From Phaeosaccion multiseriatum (taxonomy: Eukaryota > Ochrophyta, other classes), in assembly GCA_965112735.1 (NCBI GenBank), contig OZ218950.1, positions 3,534,001 to 3,598,000 on the forward strand: DNA of 64,000 bases, in the 5' to 3' direction. A program made the translations under genes and the position numbers. Positions 21,206 to 32,299 of this stretch are shown here, in pieces. How positions within the stretch are numbered: position 1 is the first letter of the stretch; each line of letters starts with the position of its first letter. The notes under the pieces were generated by a model. The model was not told the origin of the DNA, did no database searches, and saw only the letters and a program-made list of their open reading frames with translations.

Positions 21206-22209
21206 ATGGTCTCAATTACCGAAAGCATGCCCCTGGAAGCAGACTCGCTCCTCCCCGAGACCAAAGGCCTGAGAAAAGGAAGCTGGGGTCGCTGGGCGCT
21301 CGTCTTATTCCTCACCGGTGTAGTGGGAGTTTTCGCCAAGACGGTTCTGTACGCCGACCGCGCCAAGGCCACTCCGGATTTCCTCAGCTCGAACGGTATC
21401 CAGCTGTCGGTGGACACGTGTGACGATTGCACTTTCGCAGAGTGTTACAGGGCACAGTGCGACATCTTCCTCTCTCCGTACGTTTGTACCAAAGGACCGA
21501 GCCTGTGGGGATGTTCTGGGGAGTCCACGGTGAGAAAGAGGGGATGCAGGGCAATGGGCGCGGTGGATTGGTGGTACTTAAAGAAGATTTGTTCCCCTAC
21601 AGAGAGCAAGAGAGGGGGGGTGAGAGCATCTCTCAGGTGCTGCTTCTCCACACTTCCCGATCTTTCGCTACTTTATTTTCTGAGTGTAAGCCGATCGCTG
21701 ATCGCTACGGAAGGAAAGCCGCACTCCGGTCGGTACCTGACCTCCATCCTGTCCGCTTGGTCCTTGGCATGTTCCTCCTGTCATAGGCCTGGATCGGAGG
21801 CAACTGCGAAGCCTGTTGCTCCATGACAAACTGCGGAGAGACTATCCAGGCGGGAGGTGATATTGAGGGAACTTCGTGCGAGTCCTGCACAGAGAAAGAG
21901 GTGCGTGTGTGTGAGACGAGAGAGGGGAGACCAGAAACGGGGGCTGGCATACTAGGCGGCCAAAAACCCCTTTGGCCCTGACTCTGATGAGCCCTCTCAC
22001 ACCCTCAAGCCCCCCCCCCTCCGCTTGGTCCTTGCCCTGCCGCGCTGTTGTCTCAGTGCAACACCCTTGGCGAACAGCGCTGTGGCTCGGCTTCGCCATA
22101 CGTGTGCCTCGACGGCAGTGCCCGCTTCGGCTGCGCGGCGGACAAGTACTCGTGGGCTGCTGCGCCCGACACTATGTGCAGCTCTTGCTGCGACTCATCC
22201 TCCTGTTAA
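21206..22209 (+). CDS. Cys-rich type II membrane or secreted protein, unknown
   Basis: Three exons: 21206-21529, 21787-21900, 22057-22209 (196 aa). The start is the ATG of MVSITESMP; a TTG-led reading 12 bases upstream is rejected. One hydrophobic segment (WALVLFLTGVVGVFA, residues about 30-45) follows a short N-terminal region with acidic and basic residues and suggests a signal anchor. The outer part has Cys in regularly spaced pairs (CDDCTFAECYRAQC, CEACCSM, CESC, CSSCCDSSSC), repeated once per exon, so the domain is probably disulfide-stabilised outside the cell or in the secretory lumen. No family is recognised. The exon-per-repeat layout argues for internal duplication. Confidence 0.7.
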
Positions 22210-23020
22210 GTAGCCTCTTGGGATGAGCGATGATGGAGGAAGGGGTGGCGCTGGGTGGTGCGCGGGTAGCGAGAGGAGCAGCGAAATCACCAGCCAGCCT
22301 GGGCGAAGGCAAGTATCGAAAGGAGAAAAGTCGTGGCACCATCCTGAGTGCATCCATTGGCCTTGGCAGGGCAGGTGGGTGGAAGGCACAGGAGCACAAC
22401 CACGAGTAATAGTAGGAGAGCAGAGAAGGGGGGAGGTATGCAAGTTTTAACGCGACAGATGCGGAGGGGCGTGAAATGAGAGACCGCACACGCAGATTTC
22501 GTCCACAGTGTACCCACAGCACGACACAATAAAAGGATGTCTTTAGGATAAGGAAGGAGAAACATATTTTGTTTAGGGAGGGGAGGGGGCAAAGGGCGAC
22601 CAAGGCAGGAGAGGTACAGGCAAGAGGTGTGTGCTACTGCGGCTTGATGGGAACAGGGTTTATGATGCCAACCGGGCTCCTCAGCTACGAATCGTAGAAG
22701 GGCAGAGCATGGAGGGGCTCCTCGCTAACAGGGTATTCAGAGCGAGTACGGTACAGTAGCAACCTGATAAAAATAGGAGTCGTTAAAGAAGAAGTTGTAG
22801 TAGCTCTTTACCTCGAGTGCTGTGCGTTGGCTTTACATCCCCCTGTGCATGTATGCCCCCAGTCGTTCCCGAGAAAGGAGTAGGGTTTGTCGACCTCAGG
22901 ACTGGCATGAGAGCGAATATATACACCCAAAATTGCGCTTCAGATGATAGTGATGAAGGGAAATAAGACGCTTACTTTGAGCAGCCGCCTGTCTGCCTTC
23001 GTGCCGGCGCTGCATCACCT
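22210..23020. other. Convergent 3' region, no gene supported
   Basis: Lies between the stop codons of the Cys-rich protein (+) and the U-box protein (-). The minus-strand frames around 22172-22603 overlap the preceding gene and have no domain. Confidence 0.55.
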
Positions 23021-26000
23021 TCAAAACTCGTAAATATCCTCGTCACCACCACCACCACCTCCTCCTCGTCCTCCTCCTCCTCCGCTTGTTGAGCCCTCGC
23101 TGCGTCCCGCTGTCGAGTCTTCGCTCGCCCTACTCGCCTTTCCCCGCCGGCCACCGTCACTGCTACCGCTGCCCTCTATTGATCCTCCTCCATCCTCCTC
23201 TCTTCTATCACCACCACCCTTCGCTTCCGCCCCAACCCCCTGGGAACCACCGCCCGTTGCATTGTTCTTGCTCGCGACCTTCTCCAGGTCAAAGTCTCTC
23301 ATTTGGCGTTTCAAGTCCTTGGCTTCAATGAGTTGGCTTTCGACAAGCGGGTTGCCGGTGAGAGGGTCGATTGAGCCTTGCTTGTGCAGCCACATTCGGA
23401 TCATGTCCCGGTCGTACGTGTTGCCATACGGAGTGAGCACAGGGTCTTTCATCACCCGTTTGGAGAGCTGGCACACAAAGGCTGCAGGCGTTCCTGCGGG
23501 CACGACGGGCACTTTGACCTGGCTGCTCAGCGTACTCCCCCCACCAAAGCCGCCTCTTGCTCGGTCCTTCCCCTCCGCCTTTTCCTCTCCCCCACCGGGC
23601 CGCGCTCTTCCCAGGGCTGGAAGCTCACCGAGCAACGAACCTCGGTGCAACGCTGCTGGCTTGGCTTCTTCCTGCTCGCCCTGCCGATCCCCTGACTGCG
23701 CTTTCGCATCGCCTGCTTGCCCCGTTCTGGTGGGCGACTGCGACTTCCCTCTCGCCCCCTTGGGACTGCTACTGCCGTGCTTGCTGTTCTCCAGGGCCTT
23801 GCTCTTGGGCTTTGCTGCTTCTTCTGGGTCAGACTCTGTCGGCTTCACCCCTGGGGAAAGAGAGGATCATGCATCGGTTGCAGGATAGAGTCAAGTATTG
23901 TGTATAGGCAACAAAGCAGAGGAAGATTGGTTAGAGTGAGTTGTCTCCTATGCGCTTGGCTCTTCTCGAAAAGAACCCACCCACTCTCAGTCTCTACGCC
24001 GTTTGACAATCACGTTCGTTGTACAGTGCGAGTGGTGCCTGGACCCGATTCGGAAACACCTCCATCCTCCCCGTGTATCACCCACCTATGAACATCTGCC
24101 CGTTCTCGTCCATGCCGAGGATGAAGGTGGGCACGGGCATGTCCTTTGCCGCCCTTTCGCCGGCAATCTCCTCAATAGCAGTGCGAATAGACGGAAGAGA
24201 AGCCAAATTGTACGGCATCGCTCCCTGCGTGGGTCAGACCAAAGGGTCCAAGAATGGTGACGGAGGAAGAGGGGGGGGGGTAGAGGTGACGAAGGGGAGG
24301 ACGAGGGGGAGGAAGATGAGGATGAGGAGATGGAGAAGGAGAAGCAGGAGGTGCCCCACTTTTCGCAGTACAGAGTCAGAGACGGAGAAAGGAAGCACTA
24401 CCTCTGTTCTCTCTCTCTCCCTCTCTCTGGCTCAAGCTTGCACTTCAAAGCGCTGCACCTCTACGTGCGACCGGTTCGGTAGCTGTTGTGACCGCCATTG
24501 TACGTACGTACCTGAGTGTTCTTCTTGAGTGCGTCCGCGCCGTGCACCAGGAGCAGCTGTACCACCTCCGCGTTGTTGTAGAAGCAGGCCTCGTGCAGGG
24601 CCGTCCAGCCAAGGTGGTTGGTGAGATCCTTGTCGGCGCCCCTGTCCAGCAAGAACTTGCAAATCTCTGCATGCCCGCAACGCGAGGCCTGAGGGAGACA
24701 AACGAAAGCAAAAGGACGACGCAAGGTAGCGTAAGAGGGCAGGGAACGGCAGGGCAGGGCACGGGAAGGTTGGGCGGTTGTTCAACCCATTCGACCGAAG
24801 GGGGCTCACCTCCCCCAGAGCCGACTGCGGTGGCCCTCGCATGAACTGAGAGCCCTTGGAGTCCTCCTCGCTGGGAATGTGTCCGATGTTTGCTCCCGCA
24901 GAAACCAGTGCCTTTACTATCGCCGTGAAGCCGCGGTGGCACGCCTCCAAGAGGGGCGTCCAGGCAACGTCTGCTCGTCAAGGTGGGCAATAAGAAGGAG
25001 GAAGAGAGGGGATCAGATGGGCACCCTTTTACTGACTGCCGATTGAGAGAGTGCCTGGCCCAGTGCCAGACCTAGCCCCCTCCCCACCTCACCGTTTTTG
25101 CAGTCAACTTTGGCCCCTGCCTCTAGCAGCCCTTCCACCATGGGCAGTACGCCGTAGGCCGCTGCCATGTGGAGGGGAGTCCAGCCGGAGTTGAAGGCAC
25201 CTGGGAGCGAGGCAAGAGAGCAGCAAACGCCGTGCGTCATGGGAAGGAGGTGGCGTCAAAGCAAGGCCCCCAAGTCTGAGCCCTTTTCCAGGCCTGCGCG
25301 CCCCGGGCCCCCCATGTAACCATACCTGGCCCTCGCTTGGTCTTCAAATTCAGGTTTCCTCCCTTTCTCTTGACCTCTTTCAAAATGGCCAGGCCAGCCT
25401 TGGAGGTGCTATTGCTGTGGCAGCACGCGTGGAGAGCCGTCCAGCCGTCGTCGTTGGTCACGTCCTCGCCGACCTTGTCCAGGTACACGGCCCGGTCCTG
25501 CAGAAGGACCATGAAGTACCTGTGATACGCGTTTTACCGGGGCGGTAGAAGTACACTTGAGCAACCACAGGCAAAGAGGCCATTCCATTTCAAAGCATGG
25601 GCATTACTTCTTCAACCCTTTCCCCCGGTTACTACTTCCAAAACCACAGAGGTTAGGTACTCACTTTTTCTCGAGCTCAGGGTCTATAAGGGGGGGAGGG
25701 TTAAGGCTGTTCTCGTCGTCCAAGTCCTCGCACTCCTCCTCTCCGCTCTTCGTTCGCTCCGCTGACGATGAGCACCGCGAGGACGATGGAGGCGCCATAT
25801 CAAACTCTTTGAGAGAATGGATTCCTGTGGAGGGACGGACGGGTCGGCGCGGGAGGAGAGAGAGAGAGGGTGAGGTGTGAATCTCATTTTTCCTTCTATT
25901 CCTTCTACTTAACCACTACTCCCTCCCGCTGGCAGCGTTGTCGCGCTCCTCCTCCCCCCCCCCTCCCACCCTCCTCCTCATCCTCCTCTCCCTCTCTCTT

Positions 26001-26122
26001 CCTCTTTATTGTCTCTCACCCGGAAAGCTCATTTCGGAGATGGCATTGCCCAGGAGCATGGTGTAGGCCAGCATTTCCTCCATCTGCGCAGAAGCCTGCG
26101 GGTGGCTGGCCCCTCCCCCCAT
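23021..26122 (-). CDS. Ankyrin-repeat U-box E3 ubiquitin ligase, predicted N-myristoylated
   Basis: Eight exons: 26020-26122, 25665-25824, 25326-25519, 25093-25200, 24810-24970, 24512-24688, 24086-24224, 23021-23850 (623 aa), all in phase. The N-terminus MGGGASHP fits the MGxxxS myristoylation motif. Ankyrin repeats follow (DGWTALHACCHS, SGWTPLHMAAAYG, VAWTPLLEACHRG, LGWTALHEACFYN), about one per exon. The last exon holds a U-box (about residues 460-530): AAFVCQLSKRVMKDPVLTPYGNTYDRDMI with DPLTGNPL. The C-terminus is a Ser/Gly-rich tail ending DEDIYEF. The U-box recruits E2 enzymes, and the repeats probably bind the substrate at a membrane. Divergent from the transporter gene, 188 bp apart. 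Confidence 0.88.
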
Positions 26123-26310
26123 GATGCGCAGCCCTTTGAGCCGAGAGAGAGGGGCAGATCTCGTAACGGGTGGCACACCTCTTACGTAAAGGTTACGTGT
26201 GTAGCGGGGATGATCAAAATCGGGCGCAAAACGCAATCAGACAGCTGAGCCTGGGTGGGTGGGTGCGTGGGTGGGTGCGCCTGAGTGGGCGCCTGATTGG
26301 GGACGGCGCG
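26123..26310. promoter_or_regulatory. Putative bidirectional promoter (U-box ligase / transporter)
   Basis: 188 bp between divergent starts. A GGGTGGGTGCGTGGGTGGG run lies at 26250-26275. No TATA box is seen. Confidence 0.4.
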
Positions 26311-28379
26311 ATGCACGAGAAAGTTCTCCTCATCTACTGCGCTGTAGCTTTCAGCCTCAGCCTGGGCTCCTTCGTCCTGAAGCACGAGCTGGCGAGGCAC
26401 AGCAAGGAAAGCAAGATCAGCAGAGCCGCGGAGTACGTGAAAGGAGTCGAAGTTGCCGGCTATGTGGCTCTGTGGTATGGTGAGTGGCCACTTCCCATCC
26501 CGAACTTGCTGGAGTGAAGCGTCTCACCTCGAGGGAGAGGGTCCAGGTGTTGTCCTTCTTCCTCCCTCTCTCATCGCGCGGCTTAGCTGAGCCGCTCTCT
26601 CTGTCTCCTTCTCAACAGCAGCAGTATGCTTACGTTTCCTTTCGCCCCCTGCTGATGAGAGTTTGCGAACAATCTGTCCCCGCCCCGCCCGACATAGGCT
26701 TCTCTGTGTCTTTTACCATCATCAATCGCTGGGTCTTTCACCAGTGGGCCGGTGGGTTTCCTTTCCCGATCACACTCTCAGCATCGCACATGTGGTTCAA
26801 GTTTCTTATCACTCGAATACTTATGCGAGGGACGAAGAGACCACAGGTAAGGGGGCTGGTAGTAAGTAGCAGCAGAAGGAAAGCGAGAGAGAAAGAGAGA
26901 GAGGGCATGGGGGAAGGCTCGGGCGACGTGATAAGTGATAAAACTTGACTGGGCAGTGCTGCTTGAGGAGAGGAATATAACTGCATTCCCCAGCGTGCTT
27001 TTGGATCCGCTATAGCCACTAACATCTGCCTGGTCTCCTCCTGACAGCCCCTGGGAAGGCCGGTGTACTGGAGGACTGCAGCCCCGATTGGAATCTTCAC
27101 AGCTTGCGACATCACCCTCAGCAACGCGTCGTTCATGTTTGTAACAGTCACATTCTACACGATAGTCAAGAGCGCGGGGCTTTTATGGATCCTCTTGTGG
27201 GGAGTCTGCTTGAGACTGGAGCCACCATCGTGAGTGCAAGTACTCCCATCAGGAGGAGCAGAAGAAATACTTTCATCGGGAGGGAGGATGTTGAGCGTGA
27301 AATTTCCCTTTTCATCAACCCGCCCTGAGTGTTTGCTTTCTTCACTTCCCTCACCGCCCTACCACTCACCGCAGAGCGAGCTTAGGCCTCATCGTTGTGG
27401 TGACCTGTTTGGGCCTGGGACTGGCTTATGCGGGCGGAGACACAGATTTCAGCACTGTGGGCATGGTTCTGGTAATGCTGAGCTCAGCTTTGTCAGGTTT
27501 GTAGACCAACAAGAGAAGGTTTCTCATGGCCTGGCTCTCCCTCCCGATTGCATCCGCCGCTTTGCTTTTTGACGGTCTTGCCCGCTCACCGCCCTAGCTC
27601 TCCCAGGCGCTGCTGTTCCTCATCCTCAACTCTCCGAGCCTGCCGTCTGCGGTCGCCCACCGCCCACCACCACCCCTAATGTAGACCTCTGGCCTCTGCC
27701 TTGCCCATACCCTTGCCCTCTCTCTCCCCGGTTCGATGACTCCACTCCAGGCTTGCGTTGGTCCCTCACACAGGTACTGCGGGAGGTGGACGCGTCGTGT
27801 TCTAATCCGCTGGTGATAGTCTACCACATTGCCTCCGCGAGCTCATTGTCCGTGGTTCCCTTCACTGCGCTGGAAGTTGTGCCCTTTCTGCGTAGCGACT
27901 TTACGGCACCCTGGAGGATCTTGGAGCTCGCGGGCATTTGTGCTGGAGGAGGCGTGGTGGGGTTCTTCATTGTGCTGGTGGAGGTACAACTTGTGAAGCT
28001 CACATCGGGGCTGACACTCGGCATGTTTGGCAACATTAAGGAGCTGGTGCAAATTGCGCTTGCCATGGCGGTGTTTCACGACCATTTAACGCCGCTCAAC
28101 GGCATGGGGCTGCTCCTGTCCATGGGAGGTAGTGTGAGCTATCTACTATTCAAGCAGCGGCAGGGGCGGCAGGAGGGGAGGGGGGGGGTGGGGGGGAAAG
28201 CCCTGACTTATGCGGAGGTATCGCAAGACGAGCTCGGCGCGGAGATGCGCGCCTTTGAGTTTTCTGGCGTTGATTGGGACAAAGACGGGGATGGGTACCT
28301 CAGCGATGGATGGGATGACGATATATCCACCCAAGCCAACACGGACGATACAATTGGATCCACGACAGTGTTCACGTGA
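26311..28379 (+). CDS. SLC35C2-like sugar-phosphate/nucleotide-sugar transporter
   Basis: Five exons: 26311-26479, 26698-26846, 27048-27229, 27375-27496, 27751-28379 (416 aa). Drug/metabolite-transporter fold with about ten membrane segments. Family marks are FTIINRWVF after helix 1, ACDITLSNASFMFVTVTFYTIVKS, and LSGLRWSLTQVL, all typical of the triose-phosphate/SLC35C2 group of Golgi transporters. The substrate cannot be read from sequence. After the last helix a cytosolic tail of about 65 residues contains DKDGDGYLSDGW, which resembles an EF-hand loop but lacks the usual Glu at position 12. The start is the ATG 4 codons before the first helix; no better ATG is seen upstream. Confidence 0.85.
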
Positions 28380-29450
28380 CGCGTAGGTCCGACAGCTCTT
28401 GCTCTATCTGAAAGTCGAGACAAGGGCAGGGAGGCTGGAAAGGGTCCCCCATGGGTCGACGCGCTGGAGGGTTTTCTCGGCTTCGGTCCTGCCCAGCATC
28501 TCTGCGCCCAGCGAACTAGTACTGCTGAGTAGTGCTCAAGCGCCATGGTCGCTCTGGGCCTTGTCTTGGTCCCTCCTGACCACCGAAGCGAGGCTTCATT
28601 TGATACTTAGCCGCGAAACTGGGACTGCGCACATGGAGAAGCTGAACTACGCACAGACGCAAAAGGAGGCCCACAGAGAAGCCCCGTGTCCATGGACATG
28701 ACATGGTCCGCCCTAAGACCGTGAGACATACATCCCAGCAGCCTTCTTCCTCGGAAGACAACTTCCCATGCAGAGGCGGGGACAGGGCAAGCCTCTTGAG
28801 CCCCTGAAGGCTGAGCTTGTAAGTGGTGCGTCATGCTGCCACCCCCCTTCTCGCTACGCGCTGCGCAGTAGCATTTTAAAACAAAGAAGCGCAGAGATCA
28901 TATCCTTGTTCTCACGTCACCGGCACTACCAGTGCTGCTCGAGGGCGTCGTTTGTTGGTCTTTCAGGAGGCGGTTGTAACCGTCGTAATCGCTCTCGGCG
29001 GTTCGGGAAAAGCACTCTGAAGGTACACAAAGCCCCCTCTACAAGGACGAGCAGTCACATCTCCGAGCTCTGGGTCGGTCCATCCTCACGAAAAGATGCA
29101 GAGGTGACTGTGCACTCTGTCGGTTGTCAAGGACAGAGCGAGAGAAGAGAGAAGTCGCTGTTGTGGTACTTGTGTCTCCTATTTATTTCCTTCCCAACGA
29201 GGATGGGGTACACTGAGGTGCGGCGACCAACACCACACTTATGTGTATCTTGGACGAACACCGCCACTATGAAACAATCTACTCTTTCTCCCTCCCACCA
29301 CCCCCCTCTATACGATATTCTACTCTGACGAGAGAGAGAAGTACATGCCATAAGCCAGAAACTCAACGCGCCGCCCCGCCGGCCATGCCATCCTACTCGT
29401 TCACCTATCACAAATACTTCCACTCTCTTGTTTACACAAGCAAGCACCTC
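28380..29450. other. Convergent 3' region, no gene supported
   Basis: Between the stops of the transporter (+) and ferric reductase (-). The plus-strand frame 28768-29328 (186 codons) has biased Ser/Arg composition and no domain, so it is not called. Confidence 0.5.
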
Positions 29451-32162
29451 CTACAGCTCGAATGAGAACTCCTCCACAGCGAAGAGCCTCCAGTCGATCT
29501 GCCTCGCTGCACGCACGCACTCCTTCACCATGGCGTCGGGCCCGCTGGCCAGCACGCGAATCTTCCCGCGGCCCTCCTCCCCCTCCGCAAGGCGCTTCTC
29601 GGCGCGCAGGAGCTCCCACACATCAGGTTGGCCAGGCTTGACAGGGGCCGTCGACAAGGCGAAGGGCTCGCGCTCCTCGCTCTCCTTGAGTTCCTCGCCA
29701 TTGCGCACATCCGAGCCGTTGGTGGGGGCCATCAATCCAGCGCCACCATTCGTCGCGGTATCGGCGACGCTGGCGCCCTTGGCGGCGGTCGAACTCGTGG
29801 GGGTGGAGAAGCAGGGCCGGAGGATCATCGTCCACACCAGCCCCCAGAACATGAGGAAGGCGATTGCCCACGCCACGCTGAGCCTATCATGAGTCCACCT
29901 CCGTGGTATCCTCTCGGTGTGTTGCACTTCTCCTCGTACTGGGCGAACATTGCACCGACGTACCCACCGCTCAGGGCGAAGGGCGTCCGCATCACGTCCA
30001 CGAAGGCGGGCGCGTAGGAGGCTTGAGGAACACGGGTAAGGGAGGAAGCGGCGGCAGCGGCGGACGGCCACTCTACGAGCGTGGTGCCTTCCCCCTCCTC
30101 CGCACGCACCAGTGCTTTCTCCTTGGAGCGGCTGGCCGTGCAGTGCAGTGTCACGCTGAGCTTGCGCGAGCCCAGCCCAGCCTGCGCGAGGAAGGTGGGC
30201 AGTGCGGCACCCAAGAGCTCCATCTCCAGAAGCGATCGCGTGCACCACACCAAATGCACCTCGGAAAGGAGTGCCCTCGCTCCACCATCTGCGGTGGCAG
30301 ATGCTGCGGCGAGGCTCCAGTCTTGGAGGAAGCCCAGGAAGGGCGCGAGGCCGCTGCCTCTGGCCACGAGCACCACGCGCTCGGCTCCAAGGGCCGCGTG
30401 CGAGATGAAGGCGACGTGGTGTCGTTTGTAGGGCCCAGCCATGTCGACAAGGACAGAGGAAGGATCGCACACACATTCACCGCCACCCCTTCCTCTCACG
30501 CCTCTCTCACTCACACACACTATGCACGCAAACTAGACTACTACTGTACACACCTGCCAGGAGGCGAGTCTTGTGGCGACGTGAGCCGCGTAAGTAAGCA
30601 TAGGGGCGATGAGGAAGTAGCTAGGCCACCGTATCGTCGTGCAGGCAAGCGAAGACGAGGACGGGGATGGCGAGCCAGTGCACGGCCTTGAAGAGCGAAT
30701 AGTACTTCTTGCGCACTGCGGCTAGGGAGGTGATCCACATGGGCAGGCCCAGCACGATGGTCATCCAGCCGAACGGAATGTTGGTGCCTCCCGTCCAGTG
30801 CGTGGACTCTTCATAACCTGTTTGGCGCCTTTCAATAGTAGAAGGAGGGGGAGAAGACGAAGACAGTTGACGTTTAGTTTCGCACATGACGTGTATTTAG
30901 TCAAAGCTGCTCCTCACTGTCCTCAACCTTTCCAATCTCCCCTGCCTTCCCTTCCCAACGTGGAGCAACGATAGATATGATGCACCACTCACCTCCCAAC
31001 AGGGCCCAGTACACCCACCCAGAAGAGCCCTCCGTGCAGGAGCAGGGCCCAAGACGCCATTTGCCCCACCACCTTGTTGTACAGCACGGCTCTCTCGAAG
31101 CTCACGCCCATGCCGTTGAGCAGGCGACTCGTCCGAGCAACAGGAAGCAGCACCACTGAGAAGTTAGCCATACACACAATACCAAACTGAAACGCCACTA
31201 GCTAGAGAAAGGGGTGTATTGGCTCTGGTGCCCAGCCGCTTCCCGCCCCCCAGCGACTCATCCGGCGGATATCTCAGTGGACGAGCATGCGGATGTTGGC
31301 GGCAATCCAGCTCAGTGCCACCGGGGCTTCGCCCACGGGGATCCACCTGGTGGGGGCGAGGGACAAGAAGGAGAGAAAGGCCCAAGCATTGAGGTGCTGG
31401 ATCGAAGGCAACTGAGCCGACCGATCGAGAGGCACGAGGCAGAACTCCTCGTGCACGCTGGGTGGGGGTTTGTGACTAGCTACTTACGGAGCTCGTTGTG
31501 AGAGGACTGGCCCCAGCTTGTAGTGCAGCACAGCGGCGCAAATCTGGTACATAGAGCCGATCTTGGACGGCGGTGAGGCAGCATCAAACTTGGACGAAGC
31601 TGAGGCTCGAAGGCGGCGGTGGATCCAGAGGGTCTCGTGGAGAGCTCCAAAGAGTGTGGCGCCAAAAAGTGGTATCACGGTGAAGACGAAGATGAGGTTA
31701 CTGTTTGGCATGGGCATGGGTACGAGGGGCAGCATCGAGTCAGAAAAGAGGCGGAGCTCTTTTTTTTGTACGTCAGAAGTACGGCCCTGCACCAGCAGAA
31801 ACAGCACCGACAGCAGCAGCGCAGCGAGATGTGCAGCAGGACAAGCAACCCACCTGCTCTCCTCCCACCCCTCCCCCTCCTCATATCTGCTGACTTGAAG
31901 TTTGCTGGTGCACCTACTTGCTATTGCGGATGGAAAATTTACCCAGCTGTAGCGCAAACGTCTCATCTCCTCCTCGAATAGAAATGTTGACCCTGTACCA
32001 ATTCGAGCTGCACACCCCAATGAAGAAGCACACCGCGGCGAGGGAGCACATAGTTGAGAAGCGAAGGAAGAGCAGCATCACCCCATCCGGTGCGTTTGGA
32101 CCGCCCGGTCGAAGCTTCATGGTGGAAGACATTGTACAAGGGAAGGGAGCGAAGCAGGGCAC
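29451..32162 (-). CDS. Ferric reductase / NADPH oxidase family, frame broken and FAD barrel missing
   Basis: Exons read: from about 32162 (junction near 31850-31930 unresolved) to 31488, then 31283-31346, 30993-31201, 30554-30828, about 30475-29964, 29451-29877. The family moves electrons from NADPH through FAD and two haems across a membrane to reduce iron or oxygen. Seen are an N-terminal membrane helix, ferric-reductase helices (ALSWIAANIRML, AFQFGIVCMANFSVVLLPVAR, FERAVLYNKVVGQMASWALLLHGG, AVHWLAIPVLVFACLHD), the NADPH-site GSGLAPFLGFL and the end helix VAWAIAFLMFWGLVW. Two defects are visible. At about 30630 a stop follows CLHDDTVA, while the expected RWPSYFLIAP continues one base out of frame. 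No HPFT-type FAD-binding barrel lies between ASWQ and DMAGPYKRHH, where about 100 residues are expected. It is either a decaying gene or an assembly error. Confidence 0.65.
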
Positions 32163-32299
32163 CGAAGAACAAATCCGGAAGGGTAAAAATGTGGGGCGGT
32201 TGTATGTCTAAAAGTAACGAAGGAGAACGGTTGGTGCTTCAATTTTCACAGCGGGCGGCATAGAAGCTCTTTTTTTTAGAGGGGAGGGAGGACTCTCTC
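32163..32299. promoter_or_regulatory. Putative bidirectional promoter (ferric reductase / large membrane protein)
   Basis: 137 bp between divergent starts; includes a T run at 32271-32278. Inference from spacing. Confidence 0.4.

Noticed and set aside
28768-29328. 186-codon plus-strand frame
   Set aside because: No domain, codon use unlike neighbours, and it lies in a convergent 3' region; it could be real, but nothing supports it.
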